Shown here piece after piece: positions 31,853-39,224 of a DNA stretch of 41,745 nt. The notes under the pieces were generated by a model that was not told the origin of the DNA, did not search any database, and saw nothing but the letters and a program-made list of their open reading frames with translations. The position numbers and the translations under genes are program-made. The number at the start of each line of letters is the position of its first letter. Positions within the stretch are counted from its first letter, which is position 1. Origin of the DNA: a virus. The stretch is from positions 1 to 41,745 of the IMG/VR virus record IMGVR_UViG_3300034167_000100, one strand, 5' to 3'.

Positions 31853-32884
31853 AGTGTCCCCCCAAGACTTGCCGATATCAGTTGATCCAGCTAGTGGGCA
31901 GAGTATACTCAGTTTCTTTCCAGTGTCAACAATAGATTGACGTTGGATAGTACCTAATAGTTCTGCGTCTAGCATAGATCCTTCTACTTCTGTCTGCCAC
32001 TCATCATGGGGCCAAGTCACTAGCTTGTACTTGATACCCATCTTAGTAGCAGCCTTAGTCCAGGATATGGCTGAGTGTTTCATAACGACAGCCTCACCAT
32101 TCTGTAGCATCCCCGCCAATGCCTTATGCTCAGATGGTACGGGAACCTTACGACCATCTAATCCTCTGAACCACCCACGATTAGCTATGTATGGTATCAT
32201 CTTCTTCTTAAGGTCAGCTAAACCTTGAATGGAGTTAGTGAAGTTGTCGATAGCTTCTGTCGCTTCACGTTGGTTAATCTTAAGGACATTAGCTACTTTA
32301 GCTACACCAGCACCAAGTAGGAAGGCGTAGATGAAAGTCTTAGCCATGTCCCGTGTCACGTGAGAGATACCTAATGCCTTACGGTTCACGTTGTGGATGT
32401 CAGTCTCGTCTTCCTTCTTACCCGATACGATAGCGTGGATGTACTCCTCAGACTTCATCAGGTGGGCTAGCACACGTAGCTGGATACCCTCAGCATCTGT
32501 GCCTACTAGGTAGTTGCCTTGCTCCACAGTCCACAGGCTACGCATACGTCCATCATATTCAGCTTTCACTATGTCTACTGCTGTCGTAGGTGTGCCGTGG
32601 TAAGCAGCAGGGATGTTGGCTTGGTTAGGTGCGGAGTGAGCCATCCTTCCTGTCCATGCCCCCATGTGGGTGAACCTACCATGTATCCTACCATCAGGTT
32701 TAACGTGACCTATCCACTCCTCAAGGCTAGAACGTCTACCCTCTAGGGTCAGCCATTCAGCTAGGTTCTTAGCTCCTTGTGGTGCATCGTCAGGTAGGGT
32801 GGAGAGGTTGAGTTCATTGCACATCCACCCATACTTAGCGAACTTTTCTCCACGCTTGGTTTCCTCTGCTGTTCCTTTGCTCAC
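31847..32884 (-). CDS. DNA polymerase (family A), polymerase-domain reading frame
   Basis: This 345-aa frame holds the palm, fingers and thumb parts of a T7-like DNA polymerase: motif A with Asp130 (VGTDAEGIQLRVLAHLM), motif B with Arg178, Lys182 and Tyr186 (RDMAKTFIYAFLLGAG), motif C with His293-Asp294-Glu295 (WPHDEW), and the usual C-terminal W..TH. It begins at GTG 32884, 7 bases after GGAG, inside the end of the exonuclease-domain frame, in the +1 frame relative to it. Related phages encode one continuous protein of about 600-650 aa. Thus it is either a true second subunit or the product of a frameshift. Confidence 0.88.
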   Translation of the reverse strand: MSKGTAEETKRGEKFAKYGWMCNELNLSTLPDDAPQGAKNLAEWLTLEGRRSSLEEWIGHVKPDGRIHGRFTHMGAWTGRMAHSAPNQANIPAAYHGTPTTAVDIVKAEYDGRMRSLWTVEQGNYLVGTDAEGIQLRVLAHLMKSEEYIHAIVSGKKEDETDIHNVNRKALGISHVTRDMAKTFIYAFLLGAGVAKVANVLKINQREATEAIDNFTNSIQGLADLKKKMIPYIANRGWFRGLDGRKVPVPSEHKALAGMLQNGEAVVMKHSAISWTKAATKMGIKYKLVTWPHDEWQTEVEGSMLDAELLGTIQRQSIVDTGKKLSILCPLAGSTDIGKSWGDTH

Positions 32885-33776
32885 GTTCCCACTCCATATG
32901 CCCTTTAGTCTTGTCTACTGGGGTCCACCCAGCTTCCCATAGTCTGTCGATCCTTTGCTGAGGGGACGAAGGTTCAAACTTCTTCCAATCATAGCAGACT
33001 AACTCATCACCTACCACGTAGCTAGTGACGTACTTCTCCTTAGCGTTAGCTACAGTAGCGTACAGTGTACCATCAGGCTTGACCCTATACTTCAGTCGGT
33101 TAACTTCTTCAAGCTTAGGTGGGAAGTCTTCTTGGAAGCCAGCCTCTAGGTCATCCATTGATAAGCGTATCTCAGCCAGCATATCCTCAGCATCAGGTAG
33201 GTTAAACTTGAAGCCGTTGTCTGTCATCTGTTCGCATAGGATCTGGATGTCATGCTCACATCGTAGTGCTACCTGCCACTCAGGATCAGTGATGATACTC
33301 TCAAACTTCTTGAAGAGTTTCACTGTGACCTTAACGTCCTGCGTACAGTAGTCGATCATCTCCTGTGTTAGTGCGGAGAAGTCTTTGAAGTGTCCCTTGA
33401 ATAGGTTGAGCCGCTTGCCCCATGCGTCCAGGCTATGCCCATCCTTGATGCTGTAGTCCACTATCCTACTAACGACCAATGTATCTACGATCTTACTCAT
33501 GTCGATACAGTATATCTTCAGTAGTCGGTTGATCACTGGTGCATCAAAGCCTATCCCGTTGTGGAAGACTAGGGTATGTACGCCACTGACGTATAGCAAG
33601 AACCTCTCCCTCTCCTCCTCTATATGGCTGACGTTAAGGAAGGTGTTAGTCTCGCCCGTGTCGATGTCCTCAGTACAGATGACCCAGATACGTGTAGCAT
33701 TCAGGTCATCCGTCTCTATGTCTAAGGCTACCCTCTTACTGTGTTCCCTCATCATCGTCATCTTCGTCGTCCCCAT
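32835..33776 (-). CDS. DNA polymerase (family A), 3'-5' exonuclease-domain reading frame
   Basis: This 313-aa frame holds the proofreading domain: Asp19 and Glu21 (VALDIETDD), FHNGIGFDAPV, and YCTQDVKVTVKLF. The segment FEPSSPQQRIDRLWEAGWTP links to the thumb. The frame ends 50 bases inside the polymerase-domain gene after an unrelated-looking tail (about 17 residues from EQRNSRGNQAW). A single-base (+1) change near 32875-32884 would join the two. The exact start is uncertain: ATGs also occur at 33755 and 33752. It overlaps the upstream small membrane-protein gene by 41 bases. Confidence 0.87.
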   Translation of the reverse strand: MGTTKMTMMREHSKRVALDIETDDLNATRIWVICTEDIDTGETNTFLNVSHIEEERERFLLYVSGVHTLVFHNGIGFDAPVINRLLKIYCIDMSKIVDTLVVSRIVDYSIKDGHSLDAWGKRLNLFKGHFKDFSALTQEMIDYCTQDVKVTVKLFKKFESIITDPEWQVALRCEHDIQILCEQMTDNGFKFNLPDAEDMLAEIRLSMDDLEAGFQEDFPPKLEEVNRLKYRVKPDGTLYATVANAKEKYVTSYVVGDELVCYDWKKFEPSSPQQRIDRLWEAGWTPVDKTKGHMEWEREQRNSRGNQAWRKVR

Positions 33777-33954
33777 CTGGGTTAAGTAGTACGTGTATCA
33801 TCATCTCTAGTACGTGGATAGGCCAGAAAACTGAGTCCATTGTTACGTTCAGTGTACTGTACTCCTTTATGTTCCTGAAGTGGATGACTGTCATCTGGTG
33901 TATGTTGTAAAGGAATGCACCCATAGTATAGAGGATGATTGCTACGTAGATCAT
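33736..33954 (-). CDS. Small membrane protein between primase-helicase and polymerase
   Basis: This 72-aa protein starts at an ATGA overlap with the primase-helicase stop. It has a hydrophobic segment at 1-17 (MIYVAIILYTMGAFLYN), a second at about 40-58 (DSVFWPIHVLEMMIHVLL) and a strongly acidic tail (DGDDEDDDDEG). The function is unknown; it may anchor replication proteins to the membrane, which is only a guess from context. Confidence 0.58.
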   Translation of the reverse strand: MIYVAIILYTMGAFLYNIHQMTVIHFRNIKEYSTLNVTMDSVFWPIHVLEMMIHVLLNPDGDDEDDDDEGTQ

Positions 33955-35555
33955 TGGTTACCTGCATACTTCTCAGCCAGTGTGAATGTATCGGAGTTGA
34001 AGAACAACTGTCCAGCAAATCCCGTAGTGCCTGTCGGCCTGTTCTTTAATACCAACAATTCCGTGGTGTTACGTGCATCATTATCCTCTGACATCTGGTC
34101 CCTCTTAAGCTTGATTACAACGGAGGCCCGCTTACCAATCATGCGACAGTCACGTATAGCCCCATCATCATTCTCGTGGGCAATGGTTACGATACCCACG
34201 TTAAGCTCAGCGGCTAGTCGTGATAGCTTAGTAGATAGCTGCGACAAGAACTGTTCGACACTCTCATCTCCTTGTCGTGAGTAGGCTAGGTCTTGGATAG
34301 GTTCGAAGAAGATGTACTGCACACCACAGGCTTGCGACAAGAACCTGATACGCTCCAGTATCTCAAGAGGATCTTCGTCTACCCCTATAGTAAACTGATA
34401 GAGGTTCTCCTTCTCAGTCATGGTACGTACAGCATCATCAACCTCTGTCTGGTTAGTGATCAAGTCCTTACGTGTTACGTTCTTGTCCAAGAGGTATGAG
34501 GCCAGGCCTAGTAGACCACGCTTCTTCACCTCTTCCATGTGACAGATAGCGATAGGTACATCCTCATGCTTCATCAGTAGATTGTACTCTAGGTAGCGCA
34601 TGAACTCAGTCTTACCGATACCTTCAGGTGCTTGGAAGACTGTGAAGTGACCACGCATAAGGCCAAGGATCACATCGTCTAGTGCTTGGATACCCGTAGA
34701 TAGGTAGCTGCTATCATCTTCGTCGTGAATGATAGAGAGGAATTGTTCAGTCGTATTGAAGATGTTCTCAGGGATATACTTCTGTGCATTCCACCATGCG
34801 TTGGAGTAATCCTTAGCTGCACCCGCCTGAAGGAACTCGTTAGCATCCTTGTACTTGTCGTGAGGTACATTGTATACCCTGTTAGGGAAGATGTTAGCTA
34901 GCTTCTGAGCGACACCATCACTCTTCCCATCACTGTCGAAGGATAGGTAAATCTTCTCGAAGCTATCCAACCAATCCTTACACTTCTCAAAGAGCTTACC
35001 TGAGGGTGTCGCTGAAGGTAGGGATACGACAGGATACTTAGAACCTAGCATCTGGTAAGCAGACATAGCATCTAGCTCACCCTCAGTGATGGTCACTGCC
35101 TTAGCACAGCCAGCATTGAACTTGTCCATACCAAAGAGTTCATCAGTCTTGAAGCCTGGCTCAGTACGGAAAGACTTGGGCAAGGTACGTGTCTTCTTAC
35201 CACCATGAGGGTAGACATACTCCTGCTTAACAGGTTCCCCGTTAGCATCTATGTATGTTAAGCAGTTGTAGTACTGCATCACATCCTTGTTGATGTCACG
35301 ATACCCTCGTACCACTGGTGTCAGGATACTCTCAACGACAGACAATGTAGTAGGGGAGTTAGCCACCTTCATCTCCTTCTTGATAGCGAAGACAGTAGGA
35401 TACTTCTCACTAGCCCAAGGTAGTAGTGTATCCTTACTGCTAGGGTATGTCCTACTACATGAGTGACAGAAACCATAGCCCTCTGTGTTGTAGGAGAAGG
35501 CATCAGTTGAGTAGCATCCATCGTATGGACATGGTTGGTGTGGTAGTTCAGACAT
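33951..35555 (-). CDS. Primase-helicase (T7 gp4-like)
   Basis: The 534-aa fused protein has an N-terminal zinc-binding domain (Cys9, Cys14, Cys30, Cys33), a TOPRIM primase domain (Glu158 in TEGELDAMS; Asp207 and Asp209 in SFDSDGKSD), and a DnaB-type helicase domain with Walker A at 310-316 (PEGIGKT), IFFEPIQDLAYS as the Walker B region, and a C-terminal VIKLKRDQ. It unwinds the fork and makes primers for the polymerase encoded just downstream. It starts after GGAAAGG, with a possible promoter 55-80 bases upstream. Confidence 0.92.
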   Translation of the reverse strand: MSELPHQPCPYDGCYSTDAFSYNTEGYGFCHSCSRTYPSSKDTLLPWASEKYPTVFAIKKEMKVANSPTTLSVVESILTPVVRGYRDINKDVMQYYNCLTYIDANGEPVKQEYVYPHGGKKTRTLPKSFRTEPGFKTDELFGMDKFNAGCAKAVTITEGELDAMSAYQMLGSKYPVVSLPSATPSGKLFEKCKDWLDSFEKIYLSFDSDGKSDGVAQKLANIFPNRVYNVPHDKYKDANEFLQAGAAKDYSNAWWNAQKYIPENIFNTTEQFLSIIHDEDDSSYLSTGIQALDDVILGLMRGHFTVFQAPEGIGKTEFMRYLEYNLLMKHEDVPIAICHMEEVKKRGLLGLASYLLDKNVTRKDLITNQTEVDDAVRTMTEKENLYQFTIGVDEDPLEILERIRFLSQACGVQYIFFEPIQDLAYSRQGDESVEQFLSQLSTKLSRLAAELNVGIVTIAHENDDGAIRDCRMIGKRASVVIKLKRDQMSEDNDARNTTELLVLKNRPTGTTGFAGQLFFNSDTFTLAEKYAGNQ

Positions 35556-35608
35556 CTTGATAGCCTTTCCTTAGAGTAAGGTATATGGAGGGTGGCAGGA
35601 CAAGCCTG

Positions 35609-35636
35609 AGCATACAGCCGTTTCTCTACCTGTCAA
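35609..35636 (-). promoter_or_regulatory. Possible promoter for primase-helicase and polymerase
   Basis: On the - strand, TTGACA at 35636-35631 and TATGCT at 35614-35609 are 16 bases apart, in a 70-base gap just before the primase-helicase gene. The -10 box matches 4 of 6 consensus bases. It overlaps the end of a 39-aa frame. Moderate support only. Confidence 0.42.
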
Positions 35637-35745
35637 GCACTAATTTTACTAGGCCCATGACAGTCAAGATAACGATAGGAAGTAGCAAGTGTATGTTCAG
35701 AACGAACAAGACTACAGCCACCACATACATACTAGAATGATCCAT
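35626..35745 (-). CDS. 39-aa single-span membrane peptide
   Basis: The frame starts at ATG 35745, 7 bases after AAGGGG, overlaps the end of the preceding gene by 14 bases, and stops TAG at 35628-35626. The product is almost entirely hydrophobic from residue 6 to 33 (MYVVAVVLFVLNIHLLLPIV as the core), ending with KLVLDR. The good ribosome site and absence of any other frame in this gap support a real gene. The function is unknown. Confidence 0.5.
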   Translation of the reverse strand: MDHSSMYVVAVVLFVLNIHLLLPIVILTVMGLVKLVLDR

Positions 35746-35968
35746 AGAGATACCCCTTTGCTACCTGATCCTCAAGATAGAATAGATCATCCTCAGCCTG
35801 GCCCATGAGAGCCTCGCTAGATAGCCAATCAGCTTCTGCTATGGCTGAGGTAAGGTGACCACGTATGCTGCTTGTAAGGCGCTCCTGCTGCCTCTCCGTG
35901 CCATGTCCTACCCTAGACGGGCAGTTACGGCCTTGGTTACAGTCGTGTGTGCATGGTGGGCAGGTCAT
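35732..35968 (-). CDS. Hypothetical protein with N-terminal Cys motif
   Basis: This 78-aa protein has four cysteines in its first 16 residues (CPPCTHDCNQGRNC), which may bind zinc, and a helical acidic C-terminal half (EADWLSSEALMGQAEDDLFY). The start overlaps the preceding coiled-coil gene by 4 bases. No family is recognised. Confidence 0.55.
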   Translation of the reverse strand: MTCPPCTHDCNQGRNCPSRVGHGTERQQERLTSSIRGHLTSAIAEADWLSSEALMGQAEDDLFYLEDQVAKGYLYGSF

Positions 35969-36219
35969 TCCTTTTTCTCCAGTTCAACCAGCACTTCGCC
36001 AGCATACTTGGGCATACAGTGGTCAGCATACCACCGCAGCGCCTCCACCGCCTTGGTCAGCTTGGCTTCCAACTGTTCAGCATACGCCTCTGCTTCCTTT
36101 GCATCGTCTGTCGCAGCGGTCAGCCGTTCGTTCAACTGTTCGATGCGGGCTGCTTTAGCCAAATCCCTTTGTTCCCACAAAGCTCTGAGCTTCTCATAGG
36201 ACTGTGTAAGGTCACTCAT
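35965..36219 (-). CDS. Coiled-coil hypothetical protein
   Basis: Nearly all of this 84-aa protein is one predicted amphipathic helix or coiled coil (IEQLNERLTAATDDAKEAEA, then YAEQLEAKLTKAVEAL), followed by RWYADHCMPKY. The composition (GCC, GAG, CTG-type codons) is GC-richer than that of the core replication genes. It overlaps both neighbours by 4 bases. Similar short helical proteins are common in phage accessory regions, with unknown function. Confidence 0.58.
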   Translation of the reverse strand: MSDLTQSYEKLRALWEQRDLAKAARIEQLNERLTAATDDAKEAEAYAEQLEAKLTKAVEALRWYADHCMPKYAGEVLVELEKKE

Positions 36220-36407
36220 TCAAAGCACCCCTCTGCTGCCATGTCATGTACCAAGTTGGGGAAGGAATCGAAGTCATGCAGCACCTTCCCACCCTTATGT
36301 GCCACATACCCTTGCGACCAATCAAACTTGAACTCCCACCCTGCGAAGGAGTAAGACTTACCCACTTCGAAGTGATCCATAGCCGACATGATCTGTCCAC
36401 GTGTCAT
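36216..36407 (-). CDS. Small hypothetical protein (63 aa)
   Basis: This protein starts at an ATGA overlap with the methyltransferase stop. It is rich in Phe, Gly, His and Lys (VGKSYSFAGWEFKFDWSQGY, then KVLHDFDSFPNLVHDM) and looks like a small compact globular protein. No family is recognised. It is translationally coupled to the methyltransferase homologue, so a partner role is possible. Confidence 0.55.
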   Translation of the reverse strand: MTRGQIMSAMDHFEVGKSYSFAGWEFKFDWSQGYVAHKGGKVLHDFDSFPNLVHDMAAEGCFE

Positions 36408-37114
36408 TGTTTTACTCCCATCTTGTTTGCTTCATAGACTGCAATGGCAAAGCCCCTTGGCGTAGCACTGCGGATGTTCTTAGTCTTCATACTCTTGCCA
36501 CCTAGCTTAAGGTGCTGCTTGCTATACCCTTCGACAGGTGCGACAGCCTTATGCACTGGCATATTGAACCCATTACCTGTCCATAAGCAAGTCTTCTTAG
36601 GGTAGGCATCACGATCCGCGATGTACTCAGGCCAACGTGGGTGCTGTGCCTCAGCCTCTGCGATGTAGCCCCCGTATTGGTAGGGGTGGAAGGAATGGTC
36701 AGGCTTACGCCACAGGGTAGCAAGCACCGACACAGGGTTCTCTACAAAGAATGGCACAGCCAATAGATCGAAGAGAGTGGCGCACCTTGTAGCCCTGTTT
36801 GCTGCGGTAACCTGAAAGCGTGGGTCAGCCTCTGCCTTAGCCTTGAAGTGCCTTGCACCCGACACAGCCATGTCAGTGCATACTGGGAAGGCCATGCCAA
36901 AGGCCACCGACCCATCCCGATAGGCATTGTATAGGTCAAGGAAAGTAGCCGTCTTGAACAGGTCACCATGCTTGTAGTGGATGGACCCACCACCCTCATA
37001 GTGTACCACCTTGGTGTCGTCGTGCTGGATGTCATAGCAATGACACTCATACCCAGCCTTAGCCCAAGGCTTAACCGCCTCACCTGTGTAGTCGTATAGC
37101 GACAGAACAATCAT
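36404..37114 (-). CDS. DNA (cytosine) methyltransferase-like protein
   Basis: The 236-aa protein resembles a phage family related to C5-cytosine methyltransferases. It has a SAM-binding start (VLSLYDYTGEAVKPWAKAGY), a motif IV-like FPVCTDMAVSGARHF with Cys79, and motif VI as Glu125-Asn126-Pro127 (FFVENPVSV). The C-terminus has KTKNIRSATPRGFA. It is shorter than full C5 enzymes, has little room for a target-recognition domain, and has Val between Pro and Cys in motif IV. It may modify phage DNA against restriction, or may have another SAM- or nucleotide-related role. Confidence 0.72.
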   Translation of the reverse strand: MIVLSLYDYTGEAVKPWAKAGYECHCYDIQHDDTKVVHYEGGGSIHYKHGDLFKTATFLDLYNAYRDGSVAFGMAFPVCTDMAVSGARHFKAKAEADPRFQVTAANRATRCATLFDLLAVPFFVENPVSVLATLWRKPDHSFHPYQYGGYIAEAEAQHPRWPEYIADRDAYPKKTCLWTGNGFNMPVHKAVAPVEGYSKQHLKLGGKSMKTKNIRSATPRGFAIAVYEANKMGVKQ

Positions 37115-37305
37115 TCGTCAGGCCCTCCCACTATCCACGCATCTAGCGCAGCACTAAGTTTCTGATGGTAGTAACTTACTTGCTCCACCTCCCACTTCAC
37201 ATCCTCACCCCGACAGGTGGCATGGTAAAGGCTAACCGCCTGTTCGTGTACTTCCCTTGCCATCAGCACTATCTGATATGCCTTAGCGTCATGCTTGTAT
37301 GTCAT
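37111..37305 (-). CDS. Small helical hypothetical protein (64 aa)
   Basis: The 64-aa product is mostly helical and polar (AKAYQIVLMAREVHEQAVSL, then WEVEQVSYYHQKLSAALDAW). The start follows GGAAAGGATAAGACA, a reasonable ribosome site, and the stop overlaps the methyltransferase ATG. No family is recognised. Confidence 0.55.
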   Translation of the reverse strand: MTYKHDAKAYQIVLMAREVHEQAVSLYHATCRGEDVKWEVEQVSYYHQKLSAALDAWIVGGPDE

Positions 37306-37309
37306 TGTC

Positions 37310-37531
37310 TTATCCTTTCCGCTTTGCGGGTTTAGATGATACCCAAAGCAAGGTAACAGGCTTGCCTTGGCTTAAGCTATGCTTGCCGATATACCTAGCG
37401 ACAGCATAAGATGCTTGGCTGTCTCTGTTACCTAGCCCACTGTCCCAGAAATAAGGCACACCTTCCACCTTAACTGTAAGGTTACCTTCCCCGATAAGAA
37501 ACTCTGCGCTTGCTGTCTGTTCGTATAGCAT
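37310..37531 (-). CDS. Small hypothetical protein (73 aa)
   Basis: This 73-aa protein starts 6 bases after a clear AGAGGTAAGG ribosome site. It appears mixed alpha/beta (FLIGEGNLTVKVEGVPYFWD, then ASYAVARYIGKHSLSQGKPV) with a basic end. It is the first gene after an 80-base gap containing a 9-bp inverted repeat. The function is unknown. Confidence 0.55.
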   Translation of the reverse strand: MLYEQTASAEFLIGEGNLTVKVEGVPYFWDSGLGNRDSQASYAVARYIGKHSLSQGKPVTLLWVSSKPAKRKG

Positions 37532-37561
37532 TGCCTTACCTCTTGTTTGATTGCCTTGTCA

Positions 37562-37594
37562 CTATCCTTGCCAGTACATTACCGACAAGGATAG
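37562..37594. repeat. Inverted repeat in the gap before 37531
   Basis: CTATCCTTG at 37562-37570 and CAAGGATAG at 37586-37594 are perfect inverse complements with a 15-base loop. A TTGACA lies next to it on the - strand (37605-37600), with a poor -10-like TAATGT at 37581-37576 inside the loop. The repeat may be an operator over a weak promoter or an RNA hairpin. No U-tract follows on either side. Confidence 0.5.
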
Positions 37595-37611
37595 AAACCT
37601 GTCAACCCCTC

Positions 37612-37695
37612 TTATAGACCTAGACCTAGGCCAATCCAGGCCATGACTACAGGTATCGCGAAGAGTGCGACCGCACCCACGACATCATCAAACAT
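37612..37695 (-). CDS. 27-aa hydrophobic peptide
   Basis: The frame starts at ATG 37695, 8 bases after AAAGGA, and stops TAA at 37614-37612. The product begins MFDDVVGAV and continues as one membrane-spanning stretch (ALFAIPVVMAWIGLGLGL). It fills the gap between two genes and has a good ribosome site, but is so short that chance cannot be excluded. Confidence 0.38.
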   Translation of the reverse strand: MFDDVVGAVALFAIPVVMAWIGLGLGL

Positions 37696-37715
37696 TTGTT
37701 TAGTCCTTTACTTGG

Positions 37716-38425
37716 TTAGTTTACCACAAAACCGCTTGCATCATGCTTAGCTTTACCCTTGGCATACAAGGCAACGACAACACCCTTGGGATCAAGGAAG
37801 CGCATATCGTCGCGGTCACCGTCGATAGTAGGCAAGCCCAAGTATTCTTGCGGGATGTTTTCCTTGCGACGAAACACCACGGCGATGTTTAACCCGTTAA
37901 CCTTGGCGATAGCGTGTTGTTTGGCGTAAGCTTCACTTGCCCCGCTATAGGACCACGTTAGGTGATAGTTACTAGGCAAGCCCCTACGATTAGCTATCTT
38001 GGTGTAGTCATAGAACGTCACGCTAGGGAATGCTTCCATGATGTTAGTGTAACCCTTCACCCCCGCTAATTCCCAACGAATGTCACTAGTCCCGTTTAGT
38101 CTAACGCAAGGATGAATACCTCGCTTGCTACAGTATGCGACAAAGCTTGTCATATCTGCAAACAATTGTTCCATGAACCCTTGCCTATCGCTGGCATACC
38201 ATTGTGTCTTACGTGCCCGCCCTACCTGTACACTAGACATCTGCCCCGACCTGCCGTATTCAGACACCCGTCGATACACTTGGCTTGCTCCGCCATAGGG
38301 CAGACGTTTACCCCTGCACTTTTCCACGGCGTCAAGTACATGATAGCGGTCAAATACTCTGACCCGTCACCCTTGATTGTCTTAGCATTGCTACCGCAAG
38401 ATAGTAGGTTACCCTTCCACGACAT
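37716..38425 (-). pseudogene. Conserved Cys-rich phage protein, split by a -1 frame change
   Basis: Two overlapping frames together make one protein of about 236 aa. The first (from ATG 38425, after AGGGG) gives residues 1-61 with VCPMAEQAKCIDGCLNTAGRG; the second continues QMSSVQVGRARKTQWYASDR, then CVRLNGTSDIRWE, FPSVTFYDYTKI and a C-terminal DPKGVVVALYAKGKAKHDAS. This is a family widespread in phages, possibly the one called DUF7227, of unknown function. The frames join at a run of four G (plus-strand C at 38244-38247), where one extra G would restore the gene. It is either a sequencing indel, a recent mutation or a recoding site. Confidence 0.75.
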
Positions 38426-38455
38426 AACATTCCCCTATGTTAAGTTACCTTATGA

Positions 38456-38473
38456 ATAGGCCCTTAGGCCTAT
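38456..38473. other. Intergenic hairpin
   Basis: ATAGGCC at 38456-38462 and GGCCTAT at 38467-38473 form a perfect 7-bp stem with a 4-base loop (CTTA). It lies between the stop of the 57-aa gene and the ribosome site of the Cys-rich gene on the - strand. There is no U-tract, so RNA stability or processing, rather than termination, is more likely. Confidence 0.5.
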
Positions 38474-38485
38474 CTGTAAGATCAC

Positions 38486-38659
38486 TTAGTACCCTATCCA
38501 CGCCAGAACATCTGCGGCCCTGTATGTATCTTTCTTGCCTAGGTCATTGAAGAAGTAGGTAACCAAGTAACTATCAGGTTCAATCCCGTGCCGCTTCAAC
38601 TCTTTCATGGCACGGTCTAGGTCTATCGTCACATCCTTGGCGCTTTCTGAGTAGGTCAT
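38486..38659 (-). CDS. Small hypothetical protein, first gene of the leftward block (57 aa)
   Basis: The start ATG 38659 follows AAGGGGAAAACAAA, a strong ribosome site; a longer frame from 38728 has none. The 57-aa protein reads VTIDLDRAMKELKRHGIEPD, then YLVTYFFNDLGKKDTYRAAD, probably helical. As the first coding gene after the control region it would be made earliest if the leader is read through. First genes of early regions often act on the host, but nothing in the sequence specifies this. Confidence 0.58.
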   Translation of the reverse strand: MTYSESAKDVTIDLDRAMKELKRHGIEPDSYLVTYFFNDLGKKDTYRAADVLAWIGY

Positions 38660-39109
38660 TTTGTTTTCCCCTTGGTTGCTTGCTTTCGATGTATTCAACT
38701 TAGGACAAGGTTTTGAGGATGTAAACAACTATTTTCACAAAACCAGGATAAATCGTATAAGTGATTGAAAGCATTAGAAAAGAAAAGTGTAGGGGAAAGG
38801 ATAACGACAGATGTTGCTGATTCGTTATATGTTCTACGGGTATGGGTAAAGGATACACGCGCGCGTAGGATACTACGGGTTCAGCGACACAGGAAAGGAA
38901 CCTTGTAAACTTGTAACGACAAAGAGAGGGGGAAAGTGTAATGTTGTAATAATTGCATACACATAGGGATGTGTGAATATGAGTGGAACGAATTTGACCT
39001 GCAATGCAGAATATAGGTAAGCATACCTGACCTATTATACTGTGACATTAATACCACAAGGTGTTACATCCAGGCCACAGTGATATAAATGCAACAGGTG
39101 TGTGCTTTC

Positions 39110-39148
39110 GGGGACACACGTTCGAGGGGCAGAGCAGGGGGTTGGGGG
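39110..39148 (+). other. G-rich run, potential quadruplex
   Basis: Four G-runs of at least four bases lie on the + strand at 39110-39113, 39126-39129, 39137-39141 and 39144-39148, with loops of 12, 7 and 2 bases. No coding frame requires them. A four-layer quadruplex is possible in single-stranded DNA or in rightward RNA. Confidence 0.45.
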
Positions 39149-39224
39149 TGGCCCTATACATGTACAAGACGTGAAGAAATTTTCTCATAGAAATTCCTGA
39201 CATCACAAGAATCTGTAGCGTCTA

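Noticed and set aside
38222-38425. Reading the 67-codon and 203-codon frames near 38.2 kb as two separate genes
   Set aside because: The end of the first and the start of the second are not conserved-looking, while the joined product matches one known phage protein pattern across the four-G run.
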